Assembly: GCF_039536745.1 (NCBI RefSeq)
Contig: NZ_BAAAZE010000013.1
Coordinates: forward strand, 1-64,000
Length of the DNA stretch: 64,000 nt
Source: Actimicrobium antarcticum
GTDB taxonomy: Bacteria; Pseudomonadota; Gammaproteobacteria; Burkholderiales; Burkholderiaceae_D
Direction of reading: 5' to 3'
Part shown: positions 54,495 through 63,642 of the stretch, piece by piece
How the letters are laid out: each line of letters opens with the position of its first letter
Numbering within the stretch: position 1 is the first letter of the stretch
Program-made: the position numbers and the translations under genes
Notes under the pieces: generated by a model
What the model was told of the DNA's origin: nothing
The model's database searches: none
Seen by the model: the letters and a program-made list of their open reading frames with translations, nothing else

Positions 54495-54637
54495 GCATCG
54501 TCCCGGCCAGGACCGGGCATGAGTCACCGGGGGCGCTGGCCTGCGCCGGTTACCTGGATCAGCTTCTCCTCACACCGGAGCAACGGCAACGCCTGGAGGC
54601 TGTCACCGCGCAATGTGACCAGCAACCCCGGCAGGCA

Positions 54638-57085
54638 ATGCAAGCGTTGCATGCTGCGCTGGCCGGTACCAGCGGTACCAGCGGTGCCAGCAGTGCCGAT
54701 CATCCGGACGATTCCGCCTACGCATCGATTGCGTCGCGACTGGCCTTGTTCGCGGCGGCACCGCCGCCGCCGCCGCCGCCAACCCTGCCGGCCATTGACA
54801 TTGACCGGGCCGGTCGCCACAGCCATCAACCCCGCGAGAATCAACGTCGGCTTGCCACGACCACGCCGCCGCTGAACCGTACGTCGATGGTGCCGCAACC
54901 GTGGGGCGAACTGAACCCGTTGATACGCTGGTTCCGCACACTGACCGGCCTGCCTGAGCGCACCGGCCAGGATGCGCGCAAGCGTGCCGCGCCGATCGAC
55001 GCACCGGACCCGCGCGGTAACTGGCAGCGTGGCGGACTGTGGCGCCGGCTGACCCTGCTGGTGCTGATGGTTGGCCAGAGCGCGCTGGGCACGTATTTCA
55101 TGAGCGCGGTATTGCCTTACCACGGCGCAAAGCCGCTGGAAATGGGCATGCTGGCGTTGTTCGCGATCCTTTTTTGCTGGGTGTCGGTCGGGTTCTGGAC
55201 TGCGATGGCGGGATTTCTGGTGCTGTTGCGGGGAGGTGACCGCTATCTGATTTCGACCCATGTGCCGGATGGCGGTGTCGAGCCAGCCATCGATCCTGCG
55301 GCACGCACGGCGATCGTGATGCCGATCTGCAATGAAGATGTCTGCCGTGTATTTGCCGGTCTGCGCGCAACGATCGAGTCGGTGCAGCGCAGCGGTGAAT
55401 TGCCGCAGTTCGACTTCTTTGTCCTGAGCGACAGCAACGAGCCCGACCTGCTGGTGGCCGAACTGGCGGCATGGAACCAGTTGTGCCAGGAGCTCGATGG
55501 TTTCGGCCATATTTTTTATCGACACCGGCAGCTGCGGGTCAAGCGCAAGAGCGGCAATATCGATAATTTTTGTCGGCGCTGGGGCAGCAATTATCGCTAC
55601 ATGATTGTGCTCGATGCCGACAGCGTGATGAGCGGTCACTGCCTGACACGGCTGGTACGCCTGATGGAAGCCAATCCCGGCAGCGGCATCATCCAGACAG
55701 CGCCGCGCGCATCCGGGCGCGACACCCTGTATGCGCGCATTCAGCAGTTTTCTTCGCGCGTGTACGGGCCATTGTTCACCGCGGGGATGCATTACTGGCA
55801 ATTGGGCGAGTCGCATTACTGGGGGCATAACGCCATCATCCGGATGGCGCCGTTCATGCGCCATTGCGCGCTGGCGCCGCTACCGGGGCGTGGCGTTTTC
55901 GCCGGCGATATCCTGTCGCATGACTTTGTGGAAGCCGCGCTGATGCGCCGTGCCGGCTGGGCGGTCTGGATTGCCTATGACCTGCCGGGCAGTTACGAAG
56001 AAATGCCGCCGAACCTGCTCGACGAACTCAAGCGCGACCGCCGCTGGTGTCATGGCAATCTGATGAATTTCAGGTTGTTCATGGCGCAGGGCATGCATCC
56101 GGTACACCGTACGGTGTTCGCCACCGGCGTCATGGCGTATCTCTCGGCGCCGCTGTGGTTTTTGTTTCTGGGGCTGTCGACCTCGATGCTGGCGACGCAT
56201 ACGTTGACGGTACCGGAGTATTTCACGATGCCGCGCCAGCTCTTTCCGACCTGGCCGGAATGGCATCCCGAAAAAGCCGTCGCGCTGTTTTCCGCCACGG
56301 CCACGCTGTTGTTCCTGCCAAAAATCCTGAGCGTGCTGCTGGTCTGTGTGCAGGGCGCAAAAGGGTACGGCGGCGTGCTCCGGCTAACCCTCGGGATGTT
56401 CATAGAGATGGTATTTTCGGCGTTGCTGGCGCCGGTGCGGATGCTGTTTCATTCGCGCTTTGTGGCGGCCGCGTTTCTCGGTTGGGAAATGCGCTGGAAG
56501 TCGCCACCGCGTGACAACGCCGAAACCGGCTGGTCGGAAGCTCTGCGCAAGCATGGCAGCCAGACGCTGCTCGGGCTGGTATGGGGTGGCGGTGTGTACT
56601 GGCTCAACCCCTCGTATCTGCTGTGGTTGCTGCCGATTGTCGGTGCGCTGGTGATCTCGGTGCCGCTCTCGGTCCTGTCGAGCCGCGTTGCGCCGGGACG
56701 CACCTTGCGGCGCTTGCGCCTGTTCCTGATCCCGGAAGAAGTGCAACCGCCGCCGGCATTGCGCGCCACCACCGCCCATCTCGCTGCGTCGCTTGCGCCG
56801 CCCACCTTTGCCGACGCAGTCGTTGATCCGCGTCTGAATGCGCTGGTTTGCGCCTGCGCTACGGCGCGGCCGGGTTTGCCGCTGACGACCCGGGCGCAGC
56901 ATGCGGCGCTCGTGGACAGGGCGCTGCTGGAAGGACCGGATGCGTTGACGCCAGCGCAGGCCGGCCTGTTGTTGCAGAACCCGCTGGCGCTGTCACGGTT
57001 GCATTTGGCGGTGTGGAGTGCACCGCTTGTGCATGCGCAGTGGCGGGTATTGACGGGAAAAGGGCGAGGGCAGTTGATGGTCTGA
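54638..57085 (+). CDS. opgH: Glucans biosynthesis glucosyltransferase H
   Basis: An inner membrane glucosyltransferase (815 residues from this ATG) that builds the beta-glucan backbone from UDP-glucose. MPICNEDVCRVFAGLRATIES, LDADSVMSG (DxD), LSHDFVEAALMRRAG and LLDELKRDRRWCHGN (with RxxRW) match E. coli OpgH. The region just upstream, in the same frame, also reads like protein (YLDQLLLTPEQRQRLEAV), but has no ATG. An ATG with AGGA at 54519 lies in a different frame; one base change in the G run at 54529-54533 would join it. The true start is therefore uncertain. Confidence 0.9.
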   Translation: MQALHAALAGTSGTSGASSADHPDDSAYASIASRLALFAAAPPPPPPPTLPAIDIDRAGRHSHQPRENQRRLATTTPPLNRTSMVPQPWGELNPLIRWFRTLTGLPERTGQDARKRAAPIDAPDPRGNWQRGGLWRRLTLLVLMVGQSALGTYFMSAVLPYHGAKPLEMGMLALFAILFCWVSVGFWTAMAGFLVLLRGGDRYLISTHVPDGGVEPAIDPAARTAIVMPICNEDVCRVFAGLRATIESVQRSGELPQFDFFVLSDSNEPDLLVAELAAWNQLCQELDGFGHIFYRHRQLRVKRKSGNIDNFCRRWGSNYRYMIVLDADSVMSGHCLTRLVRLMEANPGSGIIQTAPRASGRDTLYARIQQFSSRVYGPLFTAGMHYWQLGESHYWGHNAIIRMAPFMRHCALAPLPGRGVFAGDILSHDFVEAALMRRAGWAVWIAYDLPGSYEEMPPNLLDELKRDRRWCHGNLMNFRLFMAQGMHPVHRTVFATGVMAYLSAPLWFLFLGLSTSMLATHTLTVPEYFTMPRQLFPTWPEWHPEKAVALFSATATLLFLPKILSVLLVCVQGAKGYGGVLRLTLGMFIEMVFSALLAPVRMLFHSRFVAAAFLGWEMRWKSPPRDNAETGWSEALRKHGSQTLLGLVWGGGVYWLNPSYLLWLLPIVGALVISVPLSVLSSRVAPGRTLRRLRLFLIPEEVQPPPALRATTAHLAASLAPPTFADAVVDPRLNALVCACATARPGLPLTTRAQHAALVDRALLEGPDALTPAQAGLLLQNPLALSRLHLAVWSAPLVHAQWRVLTGKGRGQLMV

Positions 57086-57221
57086 AGGTCAGCGGATCAG
57101 ACAATTGGACGATCAGCGCAGATCGAGTGGCGGTCAACCAAGTTGACGCAGCGTCAGTTCAGCGAATGTGGCGTGCCGGTTTTAAGCGCCGATTTTGGGT
57201 GCCGATTTGAGCCCCGGTGAC

Positions 57222-57694
57222 TCAAGCCATCGCACGCAATATTGCCGCCAACACCGCATACAGGCGATCAATATCCAGTGGCTTGGAAATGTAGTCATCC
57301 ATCCCCGCGTCAAGGCAGATGCAATCGTGCGGAATTCGGCACGATAGGTCAGTAAGGTAAGGTAACCGGCATCGGTCTGGCTCAGGCGTGCCTGGTGGCC
57401 AGTCGTGATGGCCAGGTCGTAATCCTGGTGCAGCATGCGGCGGGCAAACTCGGTGAAGTCGGGCGCGGTGACGATGTCGACAGTGACGGCGAGTGATTTT
57501 TGCAGGTGTTTGCGCAGCGGTTGGTACATGTCGAGAATGGCACGTGCACTGCTGTGCGGGGCTACTCCGATGACCAGTGTTGATGGCGTTTGTGCCTGGA
57601 CGGTGCTGCACAGAGCGACCACGACGGTCACTACAAGGCGTCGCAAGAGGAAAAATGTAGCCGTGGAGACGCCATCTGAAAATAGGCTTCGCAA
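57222..57694 (-). pseudogene. Hybrid sensor gene, internally deleted (PhnD-like sensor to receiver tail)
   Basis: The 5' part encodes a signal peptide and the start of a PhnD-like periplasmic binding domain (LVIGVAPHSSARAILDMYQPLR, DFTEFARRMLHQDYDLAITTGHQARL). Near 57313 it runs into, in another frame, the last part of a response-regulator receiver domain (CLDAGMDDYISKPLDIDRLYAVLAAIL). Such pieces flank a histidine kinase in hybrid sensors, so the kinase core appears deleted. The open frame ending at 57182 continues out of frame and is not functional. Confidence 0.78.
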
Positions 57695-57856
57695 TCGAAA
57701 CCAGCGCCACCGATTATAGGCTAACGCTGGTTAATTTCCGTGTGGTAATTGTCCTGTGCGTGTGACGAGATGCATCGTTTTTCGGCAGACATGCATGGCA
57801 TCTCTGCCGATTCAGGGCGCAATACAGCGCGCGGGGACTGTCAGCAGTTTCGCGTT

Positions 57857-59329
57857 TTATATCCCGCCCATGCATAGATATTTGATTTCCAGATATTCAT
57901 CCATCCCGTAGCGCGAACCTTCGCGCCCCAATCCGGACTGCTTGACGCCACCGAATGGCGCGACTTCATTTGAAATCAGGCCGGTGTTGATGCCAACCAT
58001 GCCGTATTCCAGCTTCTCGGCCACGCGCCAGACTCTGCCGATATCGCGTGAATAGAAATAACTGGCCAGCCCGAAATCCGTATCGTTGGCGGCGGCAATG
58101 ACCTCGTCTTCGGTAGAAAACCGGATCACGGCAGCGACCGGACCAAAGGTTTCCTCGTGCATGATTTTCATGTCGGCGGTGATGTTCGACAGCACGGTGG
58201 GCTCATAAAAGTGGCCGCCCAGTGCGTGGGGTTTGCCACCCGTGACGACAGTCGCGCCTTTTGCGATCGCATCGCGCACATGGTCTTCGACCTTCGCGAT
58301 GGCCTGGTCGTCGATCAGCGGACCTTGCGCGACACCGGCTTCGGCACCGTTGCCAACCTTGATGTTGGCTGCTCCGGCGGCCAGCTTTTCGACGAACCGG
58401 TCATAGATCGAGGTGTGGGCATAAAAGCGGTTGGTGCAGACACAGGTCTGACCGGCGTTGCGATACTTCGATTGCAATGCACCCTCGACAGCGGCATCCA
58501 GGTCGGCATCATCGAACACGATGAACGGCGCGTGGCCACCGAGTTCGAGCGCCAGCTTCTTGATCGTGGGTGCCGATTGCTGCATCAGGATGCGGCCGAC
58601 CGGGGTCGATCCGGTGAACGACAGATGGCGCACGATCGGGCTGGCGCACAGGACCTGGCCGACCTCGATCGACTTGTCGGCATCGGCGGTAATGATGTTG
58701 ATGACACCGGCTGGCAGCCCGGCGCGGTGCGCCAGTTCGGCCATCGCCAGCGCCGACAGCGGCGTTTGTTCGGCAGGCTTGATGACGATGGTGCAGCCGG
58801 CGGCCACTGCCGGCGCGACCTTGCGGGTAATCATCGCAATCGGAAAATTCCACGGCGTGATCGAGGCACAGACACCGATCGGCTGCTTCAGGACGACCAT
58901 GCGCTTGTCGCTCCAGGTCGACGCCATCACGTCACCACTGACACGCTTGGCTTCTTCCGCAAACCATTCAATGAAACTGGCGCCGTACATGACTTCGCCT
59001 TTGGCTTCGGCCAGCGGTTTGCCTTGCTCGGCTGTCATCAGTGCGGCCAGATCGTCGGCATGCTCCATCATCAGGTCGAACCACTTGCGCAGGATCGCGG
59101 CACGGTCCTTGCCGGTACGCGCCGACCAGGCCGGGAAGGCAGCAGCGGCGGCGGCGATGGCCTGGCGGGTTGCATCCGCGCCGAGGTTGGGGACGGTGCC
59201 GATGACGCTGTTATCGACCGGATTGGTGACCTCAAAATTGTTGGTGCCGCTGATCCATGCGCCGTTCAGATAGGCGTGGCTGCGCAGCAGGGTGGGGTCG
59301 TTGAGTTTGAGCGCTGGGGTCTGTGACAT
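57857..59329 (-). CDS. gabD: NAD(P)-dependent succinate-semialdehyde dehydrogenase
   Basis: A 490-residue aldehyde dehydrogenase closest in character to GabD. Motifs: ITPWNFPIAMITRKVAPAVAAGC, KPAEQTPLSALAMAELAHRAG, FTGSTPVGRIL, the general base Glu in LELGGHAPF, the catalytic Cys in NAGQTCVCTNRF, and GGVKQSGLGREGSRYGMDEYLEIKYLCMG at the end. It turns succinate semialdehyde into succinate in GABA or related catabolism; glutarate semialdehyde is another common substrate. GGAGAG precedes the ATG at 59329; one at 59410 is in frame but unlikely. No gabT is next to it. Confidence 0.9.
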   Translation of the reverse strand: MSQTPALKLNDPTLLRSHAYLNGAWISGTNNFEVTNPVDNSVIGTVPNLGADATRQAIAAAAAAFPAWSARTGKDRAAILRKWFDLMMEHADDLAALMTAEQGKPLAEAKGEVMYGASFIEWFAEEAKRVSGDVMASTWSDKRMVVLKQPIGVCASITPWNFPIAMITRKVAPAVAAGCTIVIKPAEQTPLSALAMAELAHRAGLPAGVINIITADADKSIEVGQVLCASPIVRHLSFTGSTPVGRILMQQSAPTIKKLALELGGHAPFIVFDDADLDAAVEGALQSKYRNAGQTCVCTNRFYAHTSIYDRFVEKLAAGAANIKVGNGAEAGVAQGPLIDDQAIAKVEDHVRDAIAKGATVVTGGKPHALGGHFYEPTVLSNITADMKIMHEETFGPVAAVIRFSTEDEVIAAANDTDFGLASYFYSRDIGRVWRVAEKLEYGMVGINTGLISNEVAPFGGVKQSGLGREGSRYGMDEYLEIKYLCMGGI

Positions 59330-59477
59330 GGGTCTCTCCACGAATGATTTTTGTGGGCAGAGCATACCTTGAATGGGACAGGCTGTTTTGACGGCAACTG
59401 ACGACGCCACAATCCCGAGCAGTCATGGCGATGCAGTTCGAGCATCTCCAGACGATCGGCTTGCGTGGTCGCTTCTT

Positions 59478-59486
59478 TGCTATAAT
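59478..59486 (+). promoter_or_regulatory. Extended -10 promoter upstream of rpoD
   Basis: TGCTATAAT contains a consensus TATAAT (59481-59486) with the extended TG. It lies about 120 bases before the rpoD ATG. No good -35 at normal spacing was found, as is common for extended -10 promoters. Confidence 0.6.
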
Positions 59487-59605
59487 CCGGCCCCTCCTGC
59501 TTCGCCATCACTTTTCCCGCTACGCACCCGACCGTTCGTAACCGGAAGTTGTTTTGATCGACGCATCCGCCCACGTCGCTACCGAATCAACCCCGAATTC
59601 AGAAC

Positions 59606-62527
59606 ATGACTCTCCGCATTAAAACGTTGTCGTTGAAGCCGCGCATTGCCTCGCCTGCCCACGCAGAAACTCCTGCATCCGCCGAGCCGGTGGCAGCACT
59701 GTCGACCGAACCGTCTGTTGGTCCGCTGATCGTGGTGCGAAAGACGCGGGCGATTCGCGTGGATGTGCCGGCAAGCTGTGCGTCGAACGATGTCGGTGCG
59801 CCAGCGGAGGTCGTCGCCGCCGCTGACAACGTGGTCGATGATCGTGTTGTGGCTGTCGAGGTGAGTGCCGTTGCGGACGCGGATGCCGGTGCTGATCATG
59901 CGCTAGCGCCAGCGCCAGCGCCAGCGCCAGCGCCAGCGCCAGCGCCAGCGCCAGCGCCAGTCATGCCGGTCGTCGCGGAAGTGCAGCCGGAAGTCGCGGC
60001 CGCCAGTGTCGACGTTCCGGTTGCCGAATTCGTTGCGCCGCCCGACGCGGATGTCGCAGTTGAAGTTAATACCGAAGCCGATACCGATACCAGTGAGAAC
60101 GCACAGCCAGTCGCGCAGGCACTGTTCTATGTGGACACCGATAGTGACACCGTGGCATCGCAGCCAGTTGCTGCGCCGCCGGTGGTGATCCAGAAGGTCG
60201 CCCGTCGTGCCGTGCTCCGGCCGACAACGCAGGAGGCCGCAGTGGTCGGCGAGCCGGTAGTCGTCGCTCCGGTGGTCGTGCAGAAAGTTGTCCGGCGCGC
60301 CGTGGTCTTGCCATCGAGCCTGGTCGCAGCGCCGGTGGCGATGCCTGCCGAACCAGCCCATTCGCTGGCCCGCGCCAAAAAAACCGTCAAGCTGGCATCG
60401 CCAGTCACCACAACCAAAAAGAGTGCTGTATCGCCGCGCGCTGTGTCGGCACCGTCGCTGACTGCTGCGCGCGCACCGGTTTCCCGCGTAGCGTCGTCGA
60501 CTGTCTCAACTGTCTCGACTGCCCCGACTGCGACATCGTTGGCCAAGCCACCGGTTGTTCTGACACCTGGCGTCATGGCCGCGTTCGCGGCACCGCGAGC
60601 GACCCGCAGCAAGGACGCCGCATCCCGTTCGACGATTCCGACACCGGCGCTCAGCGTGGCGGAACAGGAATTGCGTCTGCTGAAGATCAAGACACTGATC
60701 GCCATCGGCAGTGATCGTGGTTATCTGACGCATGCCGAAATCAACGATCACTTGCCCGACGAAGTCGCCGAAGGCGAATCGATGGATCGCATTGTTGCGA
60801 CCTTCAATGACATGGGTATTGCCGTCTACGAAAAAGCACCGGATGCCGACACCTTGCTGTTATCCGACAAAGTCGCTTCCAGCCATGATGGCGCCGAAGC
60901 TGCTGTGGCGACGGCCCTGTCATCGATCGACGCCGACTTTGGCCGCACCACCGATCCGACCCGGATGTATCTGCGTGAAATGGGCTCGACTCCGCTACTC
61001 AGCCGCGCCGAAGAAGTGGCGATTGCCAAGCGTATCGAAGCCGGTCTGGCCGACATGATGCAGGCGATCTCCGCTTGCCCGATGGTGGTGGCCGAACTGC
61101 TCGCGGTGGCGCAAAAAATAGCCAATGATGAAATGGCGATCGACGATGTCGTCGATGGCGAAGCCGATGTGCCCACTGCCTCCGCAAAACAGGCCGAGGT
61201 CGAGCCCGAAGCAGTCGAGGAAGTCAGCGAAGCCGACGACACCGAAGAAGCTGATACCGCCGCCGATGTGGTTAGCGTCGCCGACAGCGACAGCCTGTCT
61301 GCCGCGCAATTGGCGACCTTGAAGCGCACTAGCCTGGCCCGTTTCGCCACCATCGCGCAGCATCGCGAACTGATGCTGGCGGCGGCCGCCAGCGACGGTT
61401 TTCATTGCGCGGCGTATGCCGAAGCGCAAGCGACCGTGTCACGCGAATTGCTGCGCATGCGATTTACCGCCAAGATGGTCCAGAAGCTGAGCGAATCGCT
61501 GCGCGCCCAGATGGGTGACATGCGCGCGATCGAAAAACAGGTGCTGGATCTGGTGGTCAATCGAGGCGGCATGCCGCGCAGTCTGTTCATCTCGGTATTT
61601 CCGGGCAATGAAATCAATCTCGACTGGATCGACCAGGCGGTCTCCGGCACGCAAGCCTATTGCGTCACGCTGGCACGGCAGATTCCGGCCATCAAGGAAT
61701 TGCAGGTGCGCCTGATCGCACTGCAGGCACGGGTCGGTTTGCCGCTGCCGGAACTGCGTCGCGTCGCCAAGCAGATGTCGACCGGCGAGCTGCGCGCACG
61801 GCAAGCCAAGCGTGACATGACCGAGGCCAATTTGCGGCTGGTGGTGTCGATCGCCAAGAAATACATCAACCGCGGCATGCAGTTTCTCGACCTGATCCAG
61901 GAAGGCAATATCGGCCTGCTCAAAGCGGTCGATAAATTCGAATACCGGCGCGGCTACAAATTCTCGACCTACGCCACCTGGTGGATACGCCAGGCCGTGT
62001 CGCGCGCGATTGCCGACCAGGCCCGCACCATCCGCGTGCCGGTGCACATGCTCGAAACGGTCAACAAGCTCAACCGCATCGCCCGCCGCATCCTGCAGGA
62101 AACTGGCGTCGAAGCCGACCTCGCAACGCTGGCGCTGCACATGGAACTGACCGAACAAAAAGTGCGCGAGATCATGAAGATCGCGCGCGAGCCAATTTCC
62201 ATGGAGTCGCCGGTGGGTGACGACGGTGATTCGCAACTCGGCGACTTCATTCAGGACAGCACCACGGCCGCGCCGCTCGACGCGGCGGTCGATGCCTCGA
62301 TGCGTACTGCCATCAAGGAAGTGCTGGATGCGCTGCCGCCACGCGAAGCAAAAATCCTGCGCATGCGCTATGGCCTCGATACGCAATCCGATCACACGCT
62401 GGAAGAAGTTGGCAAGCAATTCGAAGTCACGCGCGAGCGGATACGCCAGATCGAAAGCAAGGCACTAGTTAAACTGCGCCACCCGTCCCGCTCCGACAAG
62501 CTGAAGATTTTTGTCGAGGGGAATTAA
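59606..62527 (+). CDS. rpoD: RNA polymerase primary sigma factor RpoD with long N-terminal extension
   Basis: A 973-residue sigma-70, far longer than the 613-residue E. coli protein. About 350 residues of Ala/Val/Pro-rich, low-complexity sequence precede region 1.1 (LRLLKIKTLIAIGSDRGYLT). Then come region 1.2 (DPTRMYLREMGSTPLLSR), an acidic non-conserved segment, region 2 (EANLRLVVSIAKKYINRGM, DLIQEGNIGLLKAVDKFEY, KFSTYATWWIRQAVSRA), region 3 and region 4 (LRMRYGLDTQSDHTLEEVG, VTRERIRQIESKALVKLRH). The core is intact and should be functional. The usual upstream dnaG is absent; gabD lies there instead. Confidence 0.93.
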   Translation: MTLRIKTLSLKPRIASPAHAETPASAEPVAALSTEPSVGPLIVVRKTRAIRVDVPASCASNDVGAPAEVVAAADNVVDDRVVAVEVSAVADADAGADHALAPAPAPAPAPAPAPAPAPVMPVVAEVQPEVAAASVDVPVAEFVAPPDADVAVEVNTEADTDTSENAQPVAQALFYVDTDSDTVASQPVAAPPVVIQKVARRAVLRPTTQEAAVVGEPVVVAPVVVQKVVRRAVVLPSSLVAAPVAMPAEPAHSLARAKKTVKLASPVTTTKKSAVSPRAVSAPSLTAARAPVSRVASSTVSTVSTAPTATSLAKPPVVLTPGVMAAFAAPRATRSKDAASRSTIPTPALSVAEQELRLLKIKTLIAIGSDRGYLTHAEINDHLPDEVAEGESMDRIVATFNDMGIAVYEKAPDADTLLLSDKVASSHDGAEAAVATALSSIDADFGRTTDPTRMYLREMGSTPLLSRAEEVAIAKRIEAGLADMMQAISACPMVVAELLAVAQKIANDEMAIDDVVDGEADVPTASAKQAEVEPEAVEEVSEADDTEEADTAADVVSVADSDSLSAAQLATLKRTSLARFATIAQHRELMLAAAASDGFHCAAYAEAQATVSRELLRMRFTAKMVQKLSESLRAQMGDMRAIEKQVLDLVVNRGGMPRSLFISVFPGNEINLDWIDQAVSGTQAYCVTLARQIPAIKELQVRLIALQARVGLPLPELRRVAKQMSTGELRARQAKRDMTEANLRLVVSIAKKYINRGMQFLDLIQEGNIGLLKAVDKFEYRRGYKFSTYATWWIRQAVSRAIADQARTIRVPVHMLETVNKLNRIARRILQETGVEADLATLALHMELTEQKVREIMKIAREPISMESPVGDDGDSQLGDFIQDSTTAAPLDAAVDASMRTAIKEVLDALPPREAKILRMRYGLDTQSDHTLEEVGKQFEVTRERIRQIESKALVKLRHPSRSDKLKIFVEGN
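59905..59958 (+). repeat. Hexanucleotide repeat (AGCGCC)9 in rpoD
   Basis: Nine AGCGCC units encode an alternating Ala-Pro run at about residues 100-118 of RpoD. Changes in copy number would alter the extension without breaking frame. Confidence 0.92.
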
Positions 62528-62764
62528 CGCGTTGCCGGGTCTGACGGCGCTGCAAGCACTTCACCAGTGCTGGACACTTGGAGGCATCATGGCAGTCAGA
62601 TGCAGTCGCCGCAGCACGTCACTTCTGGCCATTGAAACGGCACGAAGGTGGCCCAGCCTTTGTCAGAGCGCCGGGCTGACATTGCTAGCACCCGAGCAAC
62701 GCAACCGGGATCAGAGCACATAAAACGCTTGCACCCGTTGCGCTGCCCAACTGTCTTGGCCTCC

Positions 62765-63081
62765 CCATAAAACGCACCGATGTGCCTACCAAGTTCGGAA
62801 AGCCCCGGGTGTCAACGGCCAGGGCAGTACGCATGGTCAGCAACAGAAAGGCATAGACAGGGATGAAGATGATGAACGTGCCGTACCACCCGATGCAGGC
62901 CCAGTAGAACTGGAACAGAATGGTCTAGTGGGTCAACACCAGAACGCCATAATCTGCGCGTCGTGTTGGTAGTCACGAAAGAAACTCCTTGAATGCAATG
63001 AAGCTGACCACACCCAGGACGACGTCCGGGACGCTGGTGCCGAACATGACTGTGTATGCAAATTCCGCTGTGACGAACCAC
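62765..63081 (-). pseudogene. Phosphatidate cytidylyltransferase-like (CdsA/YnbB) remnant
   Basis: Minus-strand pieces in shifting frames match CdsA-like enzymes: FVTAEFAYTVMFGTSVP, then VVLGVVSFIAFKEFLS before a stop, then TILFQFYWACIGWYGTFIIF and IPVYAFLLLTMRTALAVDTRGF. Stops and frame changes separate them and the C-terminal catalytic half is missing. Intact relatives make CDP-diacylglycerol. Confidence 0.62.
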
Positions 63082-63362
63082 CAAGTCATTCAGAAACGCA
63101 CCGTGCTTTGACTGCAGACTGTAAGTCTTGGCAGCAGGCCATCGATGGCGTTGAGTGCCATTATGAAAAACAGGAAAAAGAGTAGACCGTGCCACAGCGC
63201 ATTGTGTTCAGGGAAAAAGCACAATGCGGCGCCCTCTCCTACGGAGAGACCTGCTGCTAGCAGCGTCATCTGGTCGGGCGTCACACCACCGTCTTGCAGC
63301 ACTGTTGTGGCGGGCAACAGCCGCGCCTGAAAGGCGGGTTCGACTGCGTACAGAGCCGCCAT
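63082..63362 (-). pseudogene. CDP-alcohol phosphatidyltransferase (PgsA/YnbA-like) remnant
   Basis: Starting at an ATG at 63362 (MAALYAVEPAFQARLLP), the frame runs through GVTPDQMTLLAAGLSVGEGAALCFF and FFLFFIMALNAIDGLLPR, the start of the CDP-alcohol motif, then shifts frame to SLQSKHGAFLNDL (63082-63102) and stops matching. The catalytic D-G-x2-A-R motif is damaged. It abuts the CdsA-like remnant in the same order as ynbA-ynbB. Confidence 0.68.
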
Positions 63363-63642
63363 GGAATTCGCGCAAGGGTCACGGTTGGAGTGAGCTTGCC
63401 ACGCAGGCATCAGCATCAGTTGGCCGTGCGGTGAAGCACTTTGTGATGTGACCCGATGTACCCGTCGAGTTCCATTGCCGACGTCCGTATCGTAGCGACC
63501 CGCAACCACAACCACCGCCGCAACCCATCGCGCTGCCTGCCAACTCCCAACCCGCAGGTTTACGAAAAACCACGTCCCATTTTGAAAAGTAGTTTGCCAG
63601 GCACCTGCTTATACTGATTGCAACCACACGATGGAGTAACGC

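Noticed and set aside
54519..54875. 118-residue frame starting at the well-placed ATG before opgH
   Set aside because: Read straight through it gives low-complexity basic sequence antisense-like to no family; it makes sense only as a frameshifted opgH start.
59889..60020. Antisense frames rich in WRWRWR in rpoD
   Set aside because: They are the complement of the AGCGCC repeat, not a gene.
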